A DNA stretch of 64,000 nucleotides from NCBI GenBank assembly GCA_036936605.1, contig JAUPFV010000002.1:203135273-203199272 (forward strand), given 5' to 3'. A model generated the notes under the pieces. That model was not told the DNA's origin. It did no database searches and saw only the letters and a list, made by a program, of their open reading frames with translations. Made by a program: the position numbers and the translations under genes. Of the stretch, positions 37,544-49,513 are shown in pieces. Source of the DNA: Limnanthes douglasii subsp. nivea (lineage: Eukaryota; Streptophyta; Magnoliopsida; Brassicales; Limnanthaceae). How positions within the stretch are numbered: position 1 is the first letter of the stretch; each line of letters begins with the position of its first letter.

Positions 37544-38755
37544 AAAGAATGTGCATAAGTTGATGGGTTTCTAGTCACTTCACACTTTGGGGGAGTCCTT
37601 CTTATGGATTAAGTAAATTACTATAGAGAATACTCATTGAGAAAATGGATAGTCACTGAAGAAGGTGTTGACTGCAACACAAAGATCTTTACCAATTGTT
37701 GACCAACATTGTTGAAAGAATGTTGTGTTAAAAACATCCATTCCACCAACACTAAATGAATTCTGAGCTTTGACTGAGTTATGAATTTCATCATCAGTGG
37801 GTGGATTCAGGAGCTTGACATTATCTTCACTTCAAATAAGTTGAGGGAGTATATTTGTGAGATGAGGGATGTCATTTTCAAGAGGGTACTAAGATAATAA
37901 GTTCTTGGAATGAGTAACAACATATTTTTCCATCTCTTGCCGATCCTCTATACAAGTATTACCATCGAGAATTTATATAATTTTAATATTTTTTCTACTC
38001 TTCTTAACATAGTTGTAGAATGCTGCATAGTTCTTGTCATCATTCTTTGTCCAATTTATGTTACATTTATTCTGCCAATAGACTGCTTCCTTATCCACTA
38101 GATGGAGATGAATAGCCTTAATTGTTGACACCTTGATTTTGTCTTGAATAGTTTTGGATTCTTCAAATACTTTTTCATTGAACTAAACATTTTATTTAGA
38201 TTCGACAATAGCATTGAAGATATTGCCAAATATTTCTTTATTCCATTTATTTAGCTTGGTCTTTAAACGTTTTAATTTTTACTAGAATGATTAAATATAG
38301 TGGTCATTCATGTCTTCATTCCAATTGTTATCTAACATGTTTGTGAATTATGGGTGGAGTAGCCACATATTTTGGAACTTGAAGGATGACTTAGGCTTAT
38401 TTGAGTTATCTGAGATTGTGATGTAGAGAAGGATGTGGTCAATACCTATCCTGGACAGGTGTTTAACCAGGGTATTTTCAAAGTAATTGGCCAAAAAGGT
38501 ATTATAGAGGACTTTGTCTAAGTGTTTCCATTTGTGAGAGTTGGTCCATGTGTATTTCGAGCCAGATAAAGAAACATCTGTTAGGTTACAATAACTTATG
38601 AAATTATTGAAGTCATCTATGCCTCTTAAGCATAAGGAGATGCAGGAAAATTGTTCGGTAAGGTTAGTGATGGCATTGAAGTCCCACATTACTAACCATT
38701 CCATTGATATATGATTATAGAATGCACAATTATTGATATATGAAAATGTTTTCAC
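37544..38755 (-). mobile_element. Minus-strand LINE, 5' part (endonuclease and RT start)
   Basis: Minus-strand reading from 38755: endonuclease segment WLVMWDFNAITNLTEQF, then DDFNNFISYCNLTDVSLSGS, YTWTNSH and FKFQNMWLLHP, the usual C-terminal half of LINE endonucleases. A connecting region follows, then the RT entrance near 37780-37650 (FNTTFFQQCWSTIGKDLCVA) and KPINLCTFF at the edge of the Ty3 LTR. The text continues at 27149, which is the basis for calling a nested insertion. The N-terminal half of the endonuclease is not visible. Confidence 0.82.
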
Positions 38756-41160
38756 TTACCTAGAGCGATTTGAAACACCTAAACTACAAATATATATAAG
38801 CAACAAATTCTTTTAAGTATTTTTTTATTATAAATTTTGGAACTACATTTTCAAGTTTTTTTATGTTGTTTATATACCAAAAGCTTCGTCTCTCATTTTT
38901 CCAAATCTCTATATTATTTCCAAAATCTCCCAAATTTTTTTATTTTACTAATTCCAGTTTATCAAATATACAATGTAAAAATTTGTATGTTTTTCTGCAA
39001 ATTTTCAAATTGTAATCTTATCATTTTTGTCAAAAAATATTTTTAAAATATTTATCAATTACTTTTTGAATATTCTTAATATGCACTGCCATATAACTGT
39101 TTGCACGTATGAACATTCAATTTTTTGGCTCGGTTCGGATTGGTCTCGAATGTTACATTTCTTACAAACTGGAAATCATTTAGGAACATAATAAATTTCA
39201 GTTTGGTTTGGTTCTAGATGTTTAAAATTTGGTAACCATTTAGGAACTGAATAAAAAAACTCGTTTCGATTCAGTTGGTTATGATATTTTAAACTATTTT
39301 TTATCTTAATATTGTGTTTTACCAATCAATAGGAAATGTGATACTCGTATGAGATTTAATGCACAAGGTTCTAAAGAAGTCTTTTTTCAATAATTTAAAT
39401 TATTCTGGATTTTTCAATTAAAGTTAGACCTTTTATTTAGTTCAATCCATGCAACCCACTTAAGAAACCATATTACATGGATATGGTTTATGTGCAGTTA
39501 CTAAATGGGAACATTTGGGCTATATATATTTTTTCATCTCTTCGTCACCCAAAATTCTTATTCTCAGTTTGAAAATTTTATCAAGTCAATTGTCATCAAA
39601 TCCCCCTTTGAGTTTTGTCCAAAATTAAATTAAATTAAATATGTAAAAAAATGCATGAAATTTGTTATAAAGAGCCATATCGAAAATTTTGGTTGTCGTT
39701 AGATTTTTTATTTTTTATTTCAAGTCGACATGGTGACATGTTACGTTGCCACAGTGACATTTCTTTACCTCGGTGCTTAGGTATACCGTACTCTTTTTTT
39801 GTCCGTCTTAGTCATCTCGATATTGAACGTTGTTGTTGCGGAAAATAAAGAACACTCATTGGATTGTTTACCAATCATCGTTTAATTTAGAGTTATTAGT
39901 TCAAATTTTCAACTTCTCGAATTTGATTAGGGCGGTTTATGACGTTCGTTACCACACTAGTTTTTTTTAGTATGATGGATTAGTTTTGAGTTCAAGATAA
40001 GACAAATGTTTATTTGAAGTTGGCCATTTATGAAAACTTCATTAAAATTTGAATATTTTTCTTTGATTTTTAGTTGAAGTATTGTTGAATCCAAGATAAG
40101 TATAATAGTAAAAAATGTTTGTTGATTAAATCATCAAAAACACTTTTATTTTTCTCATAAAAAATACTAGTTTTGAAATATAGCTTTCTATACAAATTAT
40201 ATTAACTACTTTGAACAAATGAAACACGATATGTTTATAAGGCCATAATAATGTTTCTAACGTTATCTTACTAAGTCGAGTGGCCAGTTATCGAAGGAGT
40301 TCTTGATAGACGGTACGTTATTTCCCTTTACCAAATTGTTAATATTTTCACATAACTCTTATTTTACTTTGATTTGTACTTGAATTATTATAGAATCTAA
40401 GATTATTGTACTAATTTTTTTAAATATGATTTTTAACCAAATTTATCAAAAACATTTTTATTTTCTAATCAAGAATACGATTTTACAAACACAACTTTAT
40501 ATTCAGTTTATCTTAACCGATTTGAACAAATGTAACATTATATTCTTTTAAGGCCACAATAATGTTTATAACATTCCTCTAACTTCATTTGTGACCAAGT
40601 TTTCTAAGGAATGTTGGATATATGGGATGTTTCTTCAATGAAAAATTGTTAATGTCCTCATAATACCCTTATGTCACTCACGGTTCTATTTCTCCCAAAA
40701 AAAACTCGAATTCGCTCATTTGTCACTATGTTTGATGAGGAGAAGTTAGAAAGAATGACTCACTCTGAAAGAATATTTTGAGTTGATAAGAAGAAAAGAT
40801 GCAGTAGTTAGGAAGGGGGGTTCACTCGAAAAGAAGAAGTGTTCAGAAGCCGAGAGAGAACTAAAACTAATCAATGTTGAGTTGAAGACTTAACCCTAGA
40901 TGAAACTCAACCCATATTTACTACTAGCCAAACATATCGTTTTTACGTAAGAGAATTAGAAGACTTTTTGATACAAATGCAGGCCTTCTATCAAAATCTT
41001 ATGGGTCATATGAATATCAAGGCCAAGTCATATTACTTTTAGTCGATAATATAGAGAAAATGTATTCATTAAAAGATAAGATATGACACTACAATATTCT
41101 TGTGAATGTTGTACCAAACTAATGATTTGTGTATAAATAAATTGGTAAAAATGTGATACA
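38756..41160. other. AT-rich stretch without genes
   Basis: No coding signal. It contains a diverged tandem duplication at 40060-40680. It might be LINE sequence too worn to recognise, since LINE ORF1 text reappears on the same strand at 43.4-44.0 kb. Confidence 0.45.
40060..40680. repeat. Diverged tandem duplication, about 310-bp period
   Basis: Two copies recognised by shared landmarks: CTTTGATTT near 40060 and 40369, TTTGAACAAATG near 40211 and 40522, and AAGGCCA with ATAATGTTT near 40240 and 40551. Many substitutions separate them. Confidence 0.7.
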
Positions 41161-42175
41161 TACCTAGCCAATCTTCTCATTACTACCTAATACCCAAAAT
41201 TGATAAACTACCAATATGTATCTGGACAAAGGAGAAAAACCACAAGTAACCTTATTCTCCTTCTTTGAACCAAACGTTCTTTTTCCTACTTTTGTTTTTA
41301 AAAAAAGTATGTATCTTTCAAAATTGGAGCTCTAAAAAAATATGATAAAACCATAGATTTTGTTTTATTAAGACGAACCAAACTAAATCCATGGATGGAA
41401 TTTTTTATTTATTTTTTTGTCAGATCTAGTAACCCTGGTCTCGCATCTTTATCAATAATTCGTACATGACTCTCATCTCTCTACTTTATTATCATTGGTT
41501 CCACATCTATCCACTCTAATCATGTCAGTCTTGTATGATTTGATAATCCTTGGTCTATTCACTTTACCATGTCTGGCCTCGCATCTTTATCATCAAGTAC
41601 TACATGCCTTGCATCCACTTCAAAATGTTTGGACTTACATCACTCCCACTCCATCATGTTGGGTCTTACATCTATCCACTTCATTATACCTGGTCCACAT
41701 TTCTACACTTCATCATGTGTGGTCTCCCATCTCTTCACTTCATCATGGATGGTCTTGAATCTATTTACTTCTTCATTACTGGTCTCCCATCTCCCTATTA
41801 AATCATGCATGGTCTCACATCTTTCTATTACATCAAGCGAGACCAGGGAAATATAAAATACAAGATCCAAGACGAGACAAACTTAATGCAAAACTAGGGT
41901 TACTGTGTCTAAGGAAATAAAAATTCAAAAATATGGTCCATAGATCTAGTTTTATTTATCTTAAAACAACAAAGCAGGTAATACTTTCAGATTTTGTTTT
42001 CTAAGGTATGGTTTAACAAAAATGAATTTTAAAAAAATGATTCAAAAAAGAAGAAAATGGCTAGGTTGGTGATAAAATATTAGTATTTGAAGTATTATTA
42101 AAAAAATGGGTATGGAGTTGGAGTTAAATAAATAAAATAAATATTAGATAAGTAATAGTGATACCTGGATACTAA
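41161..42175. mobile_element. Possible long-inverted-repeat element
   Basis: Sequence before 41440 and after 41840 aligns as imperfect inverted repeats at several nested places. CCCTGGTCTCGC at 41433 pairs with GCGAGACCAGGG at 41837; AGTAACCCT pairs with AGGGTTACT at about 41896. An AACTAAATCCATGG-type stretch pairs with CCATAGATCTAGTTT near 41940, and ATTACTACCTAATA near 41180 pairs with TATTAGATAAGTAAT near 42145. The ends and a target duplication are not clear. Could be a foldback element or MITE. Confidence 0.45.
41433..41848 (+). repeat. Minisatellite of about 34-bp units
   Basis: About a dozen degenerate copies of a unit like CATCTCTCCACTTCATCATG followed by TGGTCT. All point the same way and are bounded by the 12-bp inverted pair CCCTGGTCTCGC and GCGAGACCAGGG. 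Open in several frames only because of its repeat nature; not coding. Confidence 0.75.
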
Positions 42176-42295
42176 GTATCATTAAAAATTAATGTTGAAT
42201 TTTTTTTACAAGATAAGTATTTTATGTAATAAAATCTTGATGAGGGCTCTTACAATAAATATTTTTGTATAATTTAACAAGCGAAATAGTCGAAT

Positions 42296-42475
42296 GAAAC
42301 CCAAAGGCCAGATTATTGATTGAGGTACATTAAATGTGAGATAACTTGAACAAAGATTCTTGCAAATCAATCAGAGTCTAAGGTATAAAAGTGAGAAAAA
42401 ATCATAAATAATCATAAATTATATTTTATTACAATTGAAACCCAAAGGCCATATTATTGATTGAGGTACGTTAAT
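42296..42475. repeat. Two direct copies of a 36-bp segment
   Basis: GAAACCCAAAGGCCA and the following ATTGATTGAGGTAC occur at 42296 and again at 42437, 141 bp apart. Confidence 0.85.
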
Positions 42476-42616
42476 TCACCTTATTTGTTTTCTACCCTCG
42501 CCATCCTAAAAGATTTGTTTGATAGTTTCACTATCTTCTTATAGGATAACATGGGAGCTCGAACCATTACCCTTGAAAACAAAGTTATTAATATTCTTTT
42601 TTGCTCTTTTGGTAGA

Positions 42617-42849
42617 TGTTATGTTATGGTGGCGACCAAAGTCCCACATCCCACATCTGTTAAACATGGGAAGGATCAGTGGTATATAAGTAAGAACGTA
42701 TCTCAACTAGTGTGAGGCGTTTTGGAAGTGGACCAAAAGCAAACCCGTGCGGGCCTTCGGGCGTCAAAGCGGATAATATCATACTAGTGTGTAGAGATCG
42801 GATTGTTCCGTATTTATATACGGAATATGTGATATTCATATTCCCAACA
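42617..42849. mobile_element. Probable solo LTR or TRIM-like LTR
   Basis: About 233 bp starting near TGTTATGTTATGG and ending TTCCCAACA. Inside are GTCCCACATC, TGGTATATAAGTAAG (TATA-like), a GC-rich AAACCCGTGCGGGCC stretch and GCGGATAATATC. This order resembles a widespread kind of plant LTR as I remember it. No internal region or second LTR is nearby, hence solo. Target duplication is not clear (flanks GTAGA and GTTAG). Confidence 0.55.
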
Positions 42850-43429
42850 GTTAGCAGCCTACATATGTAAGGATGCTTGACCCTTTGAAAAACTTTCCTT
42901 TAGATAATACTAGACCTTTAATATTTCGAATTTTTTATTTTTTTCATTCTTCTACTTATAACTTTCTTAAAATACTTACTAACTTGCTGTGATAAGGAGA
43001 ATTGTGGTGACTACTGGTGGTTCTTAAGGTAAGAGATTTAATTTCTAAATCTAAGGAGTTAGAAGTCTTTTGTGTAGTAAACATGTTGCCTATTTCAACT
43101 AAAAATCTTTAACTATTATTGAATCACTAATCTATTGTCTCTCCTTATTATGTACTTTCATAATTGTGGCAGTCTTAGTAATGTTGTCTCCCATGCTATT
43201 AATAAAATGAAAAGGGTAGAGCTCTTTTTAAACTCAGGTACATTACCAAGGGTATTTGAATTATGCTTTAACGCAACCTTATTAACTAATAACTTTTAGT
43301 AGTGTTTCATTTGGTGATAATAGATTTCATTTCAATAGTCAATGCTTCATTGTTAGTGGTTGAGTTGGTAGTTGGTCATGATGGGATTAAATTATCTAAT
43401 TTTTTTGTCCAGCTTGGTAAGTTAGAGGT

Positions 43430-43990
43430 TTTTTGCAGGTTGATTGATTATATCCTAACTGTAGACACTTAGAGAAACAGTCATGCATTGCTCTATATCA
43501 AATTTCTTCCCAGAACTCATCATTCTCGCCAAAAACTCTCCAGACCTTATGGATAAGGACCTTAGAGGCATCTAGTTCTATCCAGACCTTACATTAGTTG
43601 AATTCGGTCATCTTCTATGCTGGTACCGAGACAGAAAAAGGATTACCAATTGCTTTTGAGATAGCGCTTATAATATATTCATTGAACATGTATTCGTGGA
43701 GGTTTGGTCGAACAATTCAGACAAGTTGTATAGGAATTTTTTTCTATTAGGAGTAAAATAGGGTAGCCATTTGAATAACCTCCGGGTTCTATGTCCAATG
43801 AACCAAACATTTCAGCACCAAAATTTACACAAATCCTCTTGAAGATTAAATTCAAATCATATGTGTTTTGAATCTCATTGTACTATATTATATTCTTCTA
43901 AGAATCTAAATCCATCCAAAAATTTCTTAATTATGGTATGATCCGGTTTTCGAGTAAAACATTTGCCTACTAATGTGTGTTTGACATTTT
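43430..43990 (-). pseudogene. LINE ORF1 fragment (DUF4283-like)
   Basis: Minus-strand reading gives MFNEYIISAISKAIGNPFSV, then CKVWIELDASK with VWRVFGEN and a diverged end where the zinc knuckle would be. This matches the DUF4283-to-knuckle region of plant LINE ORF1 proteins (pattern .IGKPL....VEVD....P..VW). Stops interrupt it. It has the same strand as the split LINE at 24.25-38.76 kb and could be its displaced ORF1. Confidence 0.65.
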
Positions 43991-44599
43991 CCAGCAATAT
44001 TTTTATTGTCTTTAACCGTAAAATTGATAATAATATGATCCAACTTTAACATATTCAAATAATATATAATATAATATATATAATATTTTTCAATCCACCA
44101 TTAACTTTTATGTAAAAATAAAATGGGATAATAATAATAAAATGAAGGCATCATAAAAATTATAAAATTGAAACTTTAGTCATACTATTTCATCTATTTA
44201 TTTTAGAGATACGTTTAATTGGACCTATTTTTGTTAAAATGAAACCTTATTATATAGAAAAATGTTTTATTTTAAATTTTTGTTTGTTTGTTTTCGAGGT
44301 CTCATTCTAGCAATAAGAGGTCTAAATTTAGCGTAGCCCTTTATTTTAATATATATTATTATTTATAAAATACTTGATTTCTAAAATATTAAATTGATTT
44401 TATATTGTTTTTGTTTTTATATTTTGGGCGTATTTTTTATTTTTATGTTTTAAATTATGCATTACATTGAAAGAAAAAAAGGATACACATATATTCAAAA
44501 TCAAGAGTCTTCGTCCTTCTCACAAATTCAATTTCATCTATGGAAATGTTGTATTTGGAAAATGCAATAACGAAGAACTTAATTCGTTATTATATATGA

Positions 44600-44961
44600 T
44601 TATTGACTTACAAGAAATATAATTTTCAACTTTGTTTTAAAATATTTATATTAATTCCAAGAAGACATATCTAACTTAGTAGATCAAGACTCAATGATTC
44701 ATGTTTTTCTCTATATTAATCCTAACTGGGATGTAGGATTATCTAAAATTAGCAAAAAACTAAAGAATTTTTGTTTAGAAATTTTGTGGTGGTTGGTTAT
44801 TCATAGTTCATCAGTATTATTAGTTTTATATCAAGATAGGATTTAAGAATTTTGTGGTGGTTGGTGATTCTATGTTTTGTATAAATAGCTTTTAATTCAA
44901 AGCCAAAAGAAAACAATTGATAAGAAAAATTAAAAAAAAAAAACAAACTAGAAGAAAACAA
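44600..44961 (+). promoter_or_regulatory. PG2 promoter region, duplicated in PG3
   Basis: Clear homology to 47505-47863. Shared landmarks are TTTTCAACTTTGTTTT, TTAGTAGATCAAGACT, TTATCTAAAATTAGCAAAA and two GTGGTTGGT-type boxes. In PG2 the boxes are TTGTGGTGGTTGGT at 44784-44797 and 44852-44865. The TATA box is TATAAATA at 44880-44887, 75 bp before the ATG. GTGGTT is the core of a pollen promoter element described for the tomato LAT genes; the match here is partial, so a pollen role is inference. Confidence 0.7.
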
Positions 44962-46673
44962 ATGGATTTGAAATATCAATTTGCAGCAGGATGGTTGTTC
45001 TTGATGTTAGCGACAGTAGCGAATGTCCAAGGCGATGTGTTCGATGTTGTAAAGCTCGGTGCGAATGCTAATGGGAAATCCGATATAAGCCAGGTACCAC
45101 AATAATGAAATGATAGAGTTTGCTTCTTCCGTTAACCAAGCAAATTTTCTTAATAAATGATAACATTTCCGTATGTTGCCATATATATTACGATTTATTT
45201 ACAATCTTTTATTCCATATTTAGATATTTACCAAGGCATTCATCAGTGCTTGCAATGCAACAACTCCAAGCAAGGTACTAGTCCCAAAAGGAACTTACTT
45301 TATGAACCCTGTACACCTGACTGGGCCGTGCAAAGCTCCTATAGTGATCCAGATTCAAGGCACATTGATGGCTCCTCCAGATCCTGCGTCATTCGGTGGA
45401 AAAGACGCTTGGATAGTTTTCGCGACGATTGAAAACTTTACATTGTTTGGCGGTGGCGTTCTTGATGGACAAGGTGCAAAGGCTTGGACTGCTAATAATT
45501 GTCATATAAGCCTCCTCAAATGTTCTAGGACCATGGTGAGTTCCTAATTTTTTCTTACCCAAGTAAAGGTCACAAGTTTTTATCTGACCTGATTGACCTA
45601 AAAGGTTTGGTGCCATCAGATTGTTTCAATCTTTCAAGTTTAAAAACAAAGCGCATTGTCTGGCTAGTTTATGTTTTCATGTTTTTTTTATTATAAAACC
45701 TAAAAGCTAAAAGTCATTGTTTTTTTAACATAGTTTGTCTGAATTCTTAATAAACATCAAAATGAGTGGTTTTATTAATATAATGGATTGTGATTTTGAT
45801 CTTAAACAGAACATAAGATTGGACTTTATCACAAACGGACTGGTTACGGACATAACATCAAAAGACAGCAAGAACTTCCATATCAATGTGTTGGGTGCCA
45901 AGAACTTAACTTTCGATCACATAATTGTTACCGCGCCCCTACAGAGCATCAACACAGACGGGATCCATGTAGGCCGATCCGAAGATGTCACGATCACGGA
46001 TACAAGGATTGGTACCGGTGACGATTGTATCTCAGTTGGTGACGGTACTAAACAGTTGAAAGTATCGAAAGTGACATGTGGGCCGGGACATGGTATTAGT
46101 GTCGGAAGTCTAGGATGGTACCCCAAAGAAGAGCCGGTGGACGGGATCTTTGTAACCGATTGTACACTTAAGGATACCACTAACGGTATCAGGATCAAAA
46201 CTTGGCCGTCTTCTCCAAAGAAAGGAGTGGCAACCAATATGCATTTCGAGAACATAGTTATGATGAATGTCAGCAATCCTATTCTTATTGATCAAGAATA
46301 CTGTCCTTATGGCCAATGCAAACTTGCGGTAAATCTCATATCCTAATCTTTATGAATAAATATCACCGCGTAAATTATGTTTTTGTTGACGATTTGTTCT
46401 TGTTTTCTTTGCACAAAGGCTCCTTCGTCGATCAAGCTTAGCGACATAAGCTTCAAGAACATCCGCGGTACATCGTTTACACCTGAGATAGTAAAACTTG
46501 CCTGCAGTAGATCATATCCTTGTGACAGTGTCAAGATTGGTGACATTGACATTATTTACAAAGGACCCGAAGCCGATGGACCTGCTAGATTCACATGTAG
46601 TAACATCAACCCTACGCTTTTCGGTCAACTGAATCCACCTGCTTGTACCTCCAAAGCCGAAACGAAAATATAA
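44962..46673 (+). CDS. PG2, exopolygalacturonase-type GH28 enzyme
   Basis: Predicted secreted galacturonan hydrolase. Exons 44962-45093, 45224-45535, 45810-46328 and 46419-46673; GT-AG, phase-0 introns at the same places as PG1 and PG3. Product 405 aa. Signal peptide at 1-24 (MDLKYQFAAGWLFLMLATVA). GH28 motifs: NTDG Asp198, GDD Asp219 and Asp220, GHG His242, RIK Arg276 and Lys278. Exon 3 is exactly 519 bp in all three genes. Intact. Its neighbour PG3, 1.2 kb downstream in the same direction, is its closest relative and shares the promoter. A Trp replaces the usual Arg in GSLGRY (GSLGWY), outside the catalytic residues. Confidence 0.94.
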
Positions 46674-47504
46674 ATAAACTTGTTCAAAGATTTTAGATAC
46701 ATGACGTGCACCTTATTGTATAGTTGTATATAAAGCATATGGCCAGGTGACGAAGTACATTCATTCCCATCGGTTATATCTGTATGTATATAATTTCTCT
46801 TTTCTGGTAATATATATGTATATAAATTAACAAAAGACCAATCTTATCGTGTCGGATTAATAACGGCTAAAAATCATCAAGATTCTTTTTGTTTCGTGAT
46901 TGTTTTATACTAGTATTTCTGTTTCCTTCTGTTCTCAACTAGTTCCTTAAAAGTTTGTACAGAAATTAAGTTTGTACGTTTAATTTCTGTATGTATGATT
47001 ATTCAGGAGTTGTCATGTAAACTCAAACAATGGATTTCCCGTTTCACATTGGGCCTAGCCGATCTTTTTCCTTATAATATCAGATTTTCTAAATTTGAAT
47101 ACTATTAGACTCCAGATGTTGAACGAAAACCAACCGTTTGAAATGGTTCTGAACAAATTGCATGTGCGAAAACTAAATATACAAAATTTAAAAATCAGGA
47201 AAGACTATTAAAAAGACAGAATCGAACAAAATTGACTTGTGATTTTTAACCGATTAATAATACAACTATTTCAAACTTTGTTAATTAGCTTGTCAAATGA
47301 ATAATCAACGAAAGACCAACTTTTTTGTCCGAATAAAAAATATTAATTAGTTCAATAAATTTCATTGACCTATAGTTTTATATTATTCTAAAATATTAGT
47401 AGATAGATAACCTGAAACTTAAACTTAAAATAGCAATAAATATACTAAAAGTGTTGTATTTGAACAATGTCATAACAACAAAAGTCGCCCGTTAACCTAT
47501 ATGA
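46674..47504. other. PG2-PG3 intergenic region
   Basis: PG2 3' UTR and AT-rich sequence before the duplicated promoter begins. No other feature is seen. Confidence 0.5.
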
Positions 47505-47863
47505 TCACCTTACAATAAGTATAAATTTTCAACTTTGTTTTCTAAATATGTTAGATTACTTCCAACAAGACATCTGACTTAGTAGATCAAGACTAAAGGG
47601 TCCATGTTTTCTTTTTCTCTAGTCTAAAGCTAACTGAGATTTAAAATTATCTAAAATTAGCAAAAGACTAAAGATATGGCTTAGAAAGTTCTTGGTGGTT
47701 AGTTCATCAGTTCATCAGTATTAATAGCTATAAATCAAGACAGGGTTTAGAAATTCTGTGGTGGTTGGTGAATCTCAGTTCACTATAAATAGCTCTTAAT
47801 CAACGCCAAAACAAAACAATTAAATTTACAAAAAAAAAAAAAATCAAATTCGAAGAAAACAAA
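47505..47863 (+). promoter_or_regulatory. PG3 promoter region, duplicate of PG2 promoter
   Basis: Aligns with 44600-44961. The GTGGTT-type boxes are CTTGGTGGTTAGTT at 47691-47704 and CTGTGGTGGTTGGT at 47756-47769. The TATA box TATAAATA is at 47784-47791, 73 bp before the ATG. The leader has an A run (about 47830-47842) as in PG2. Confidence 0.7.
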
Positions 47864-49513
47864 ATGGATGTGAAATATCAGTTTTCAGCAGCATGGTTGT
47901 TACTGATGTTAGCAACAGTAGTGAATGTCCATGGCCAAGTGTTCAATATTGTAGAGCTCGGTGCAATTGCTGACGGAAAATCGGATGCAAGACAGGTACC
48001 AAGCTGATCATATATTTACATTCGAAAATGTTTTGATTAAAAATATTGTAACAAACCAAACTCAGTCTAATTTATTGATAAACTAACCCAAGCACATGTT
48101 CATGTGGTCGGATTTATATTATGATTCATTTTCAATCTCTTATTTGGATATTTAGATCTTTATGAAAGCATTCAACGGAGCTTGTGCTTCACCAACTCCA
48201 AGCAAGGTTTTAGTCCCAAAAGGGTCTTTCCTCGTAGGGCCTGTAGACCTGGCTGGCCCGTGCAAAGCTCCTTTGGCGATCGAGATCCAAGGCAAATTGT
48301 TGGCTCCTCCCGATCCCTCTTCATTTGGCGAAAAAGGCGGTTGGTTAGTTTTCAAACGAATTAATAACTTATTAGTCTTTGGCGGGGGAGTTGTTGATGG
48401 ACAAGGCGCACTGGCTTGGGCTACTAATACTTGCAGCAAAAACTCTTCATGTGCAATGACCACGGTGAGCTCATAATCTTTCTTACCCAAGTAAACGTCA
48501 CAGATTTTATGTCACTTCTTACAAAAGAAGTTTAAACTATTTATCAAACATGTAACAAATAATTTTTATTTAAAAAAAAACACATAATTTGATTCGAGTA
48601 ATTATATTAATTTAATGGATTGTGATTTTAATATTAACCAGAATATCAGATTGAACTTTATTACAAACGGAGTGATTACGGACATAACATCAAAAGACAG
48701 CAAGAACTTCCATGTCAATGTGTTGGGTGCCAAGAACTTAACTTTCAATCGCTTCACGATTTCCGCACCCGCTTACAGCATCAACACCGACGGAATCCAT
48801 ATAGGCCGATCTGACGGTGTCACGATCAGGGATACAAAGATTGGTACTGGTGACGATTGTATCTCAATTGGTGAGGGTACGAAAAACTTGGACGTATCAA
48901 AAGTGACCTGCGGGCCAGGACATGGTATTAGTGTCGGAAGTCTAGGAAGGTACAGGAACGAAGATTCAGTGGAAGGGATCCATATAACCGATTGTACACT
49001 TAAGAATACGGATAATGGTATCAGGATCAAAACTTGGCCGTCTTGTCCAATGGAAGGAGTCGCGAGGGATATACATTACGAAAACATAGTTATGATGAAT
49101 GTCAGCAATGCTATTGTTATTGATCAAGCATACTGTCCCTATAACCAATGTAAACTCGAGGTAAGTATCCACTACATATTACATATTGTGTCAATCATTT
49201 AGTTCTACCACACCATCATAACGAAGTTGACGCTTTGTTTTTGTTTTGTAATTGTGGCAAAAAGGATCCTTCATCGATCAAGCTCAGCAACATAAGGTTT
49301 AAGAACATCCGCGGAACATCAAGGACACGGCAGATAGCAAAATTTGCCTGCAGTAAATTATATCCTTGTGAGAATGTCGAGATTGGTGATATTGACATTA
49401 TTTATAAAGGATCCGATGGACCTGCTACGTTTGCATGTAGTAACATCAAGCCTACGCTTTTCGGTCACCTGAATCCACCAGCTTGTACCAGCAAAGCGAT
49501 AACGAAAACGTAA
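47864..49513 (+). CDS. PG3, exopolygalacturonase-type GH28 enzyme
   Basis: Predicted secreted pectin hydrolase, tandem duplicate of PG2. Exons 47864-47995, 48156-48464, 48642-49160 and 49265-49513, all introns GT-AG and phase 0. Product 402 aa. Signal peptide at 1-24 (MDVKYQFSAAWLLLMLATVV). GH28 motifs: NTDG Asp197, GDD Asp218 and Asp219, GHG His241, RIK Arg275 and Lys277. Intact. Exon lengths equal those of PG2 in exons 1 and 3 and differ by one and two codons in exons 2 and 4. Introns have diverged more than exons, so both copies appear to be under constraint. Confidence 0.94.

Noticed and set aside
41495..41856. Three overlapping open frames of 83-95 aa
   Set aside because: They are products of the 34-bp minisatellite, open in several frames, with no start context or splice signals.
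44784..44865. Exact tomato LAT52-type pollen box upstream of PG2
   Set aside because: Only the GTGGTT core matches; the full box TGTGGTTATATA is not present, so I list it as inference only.
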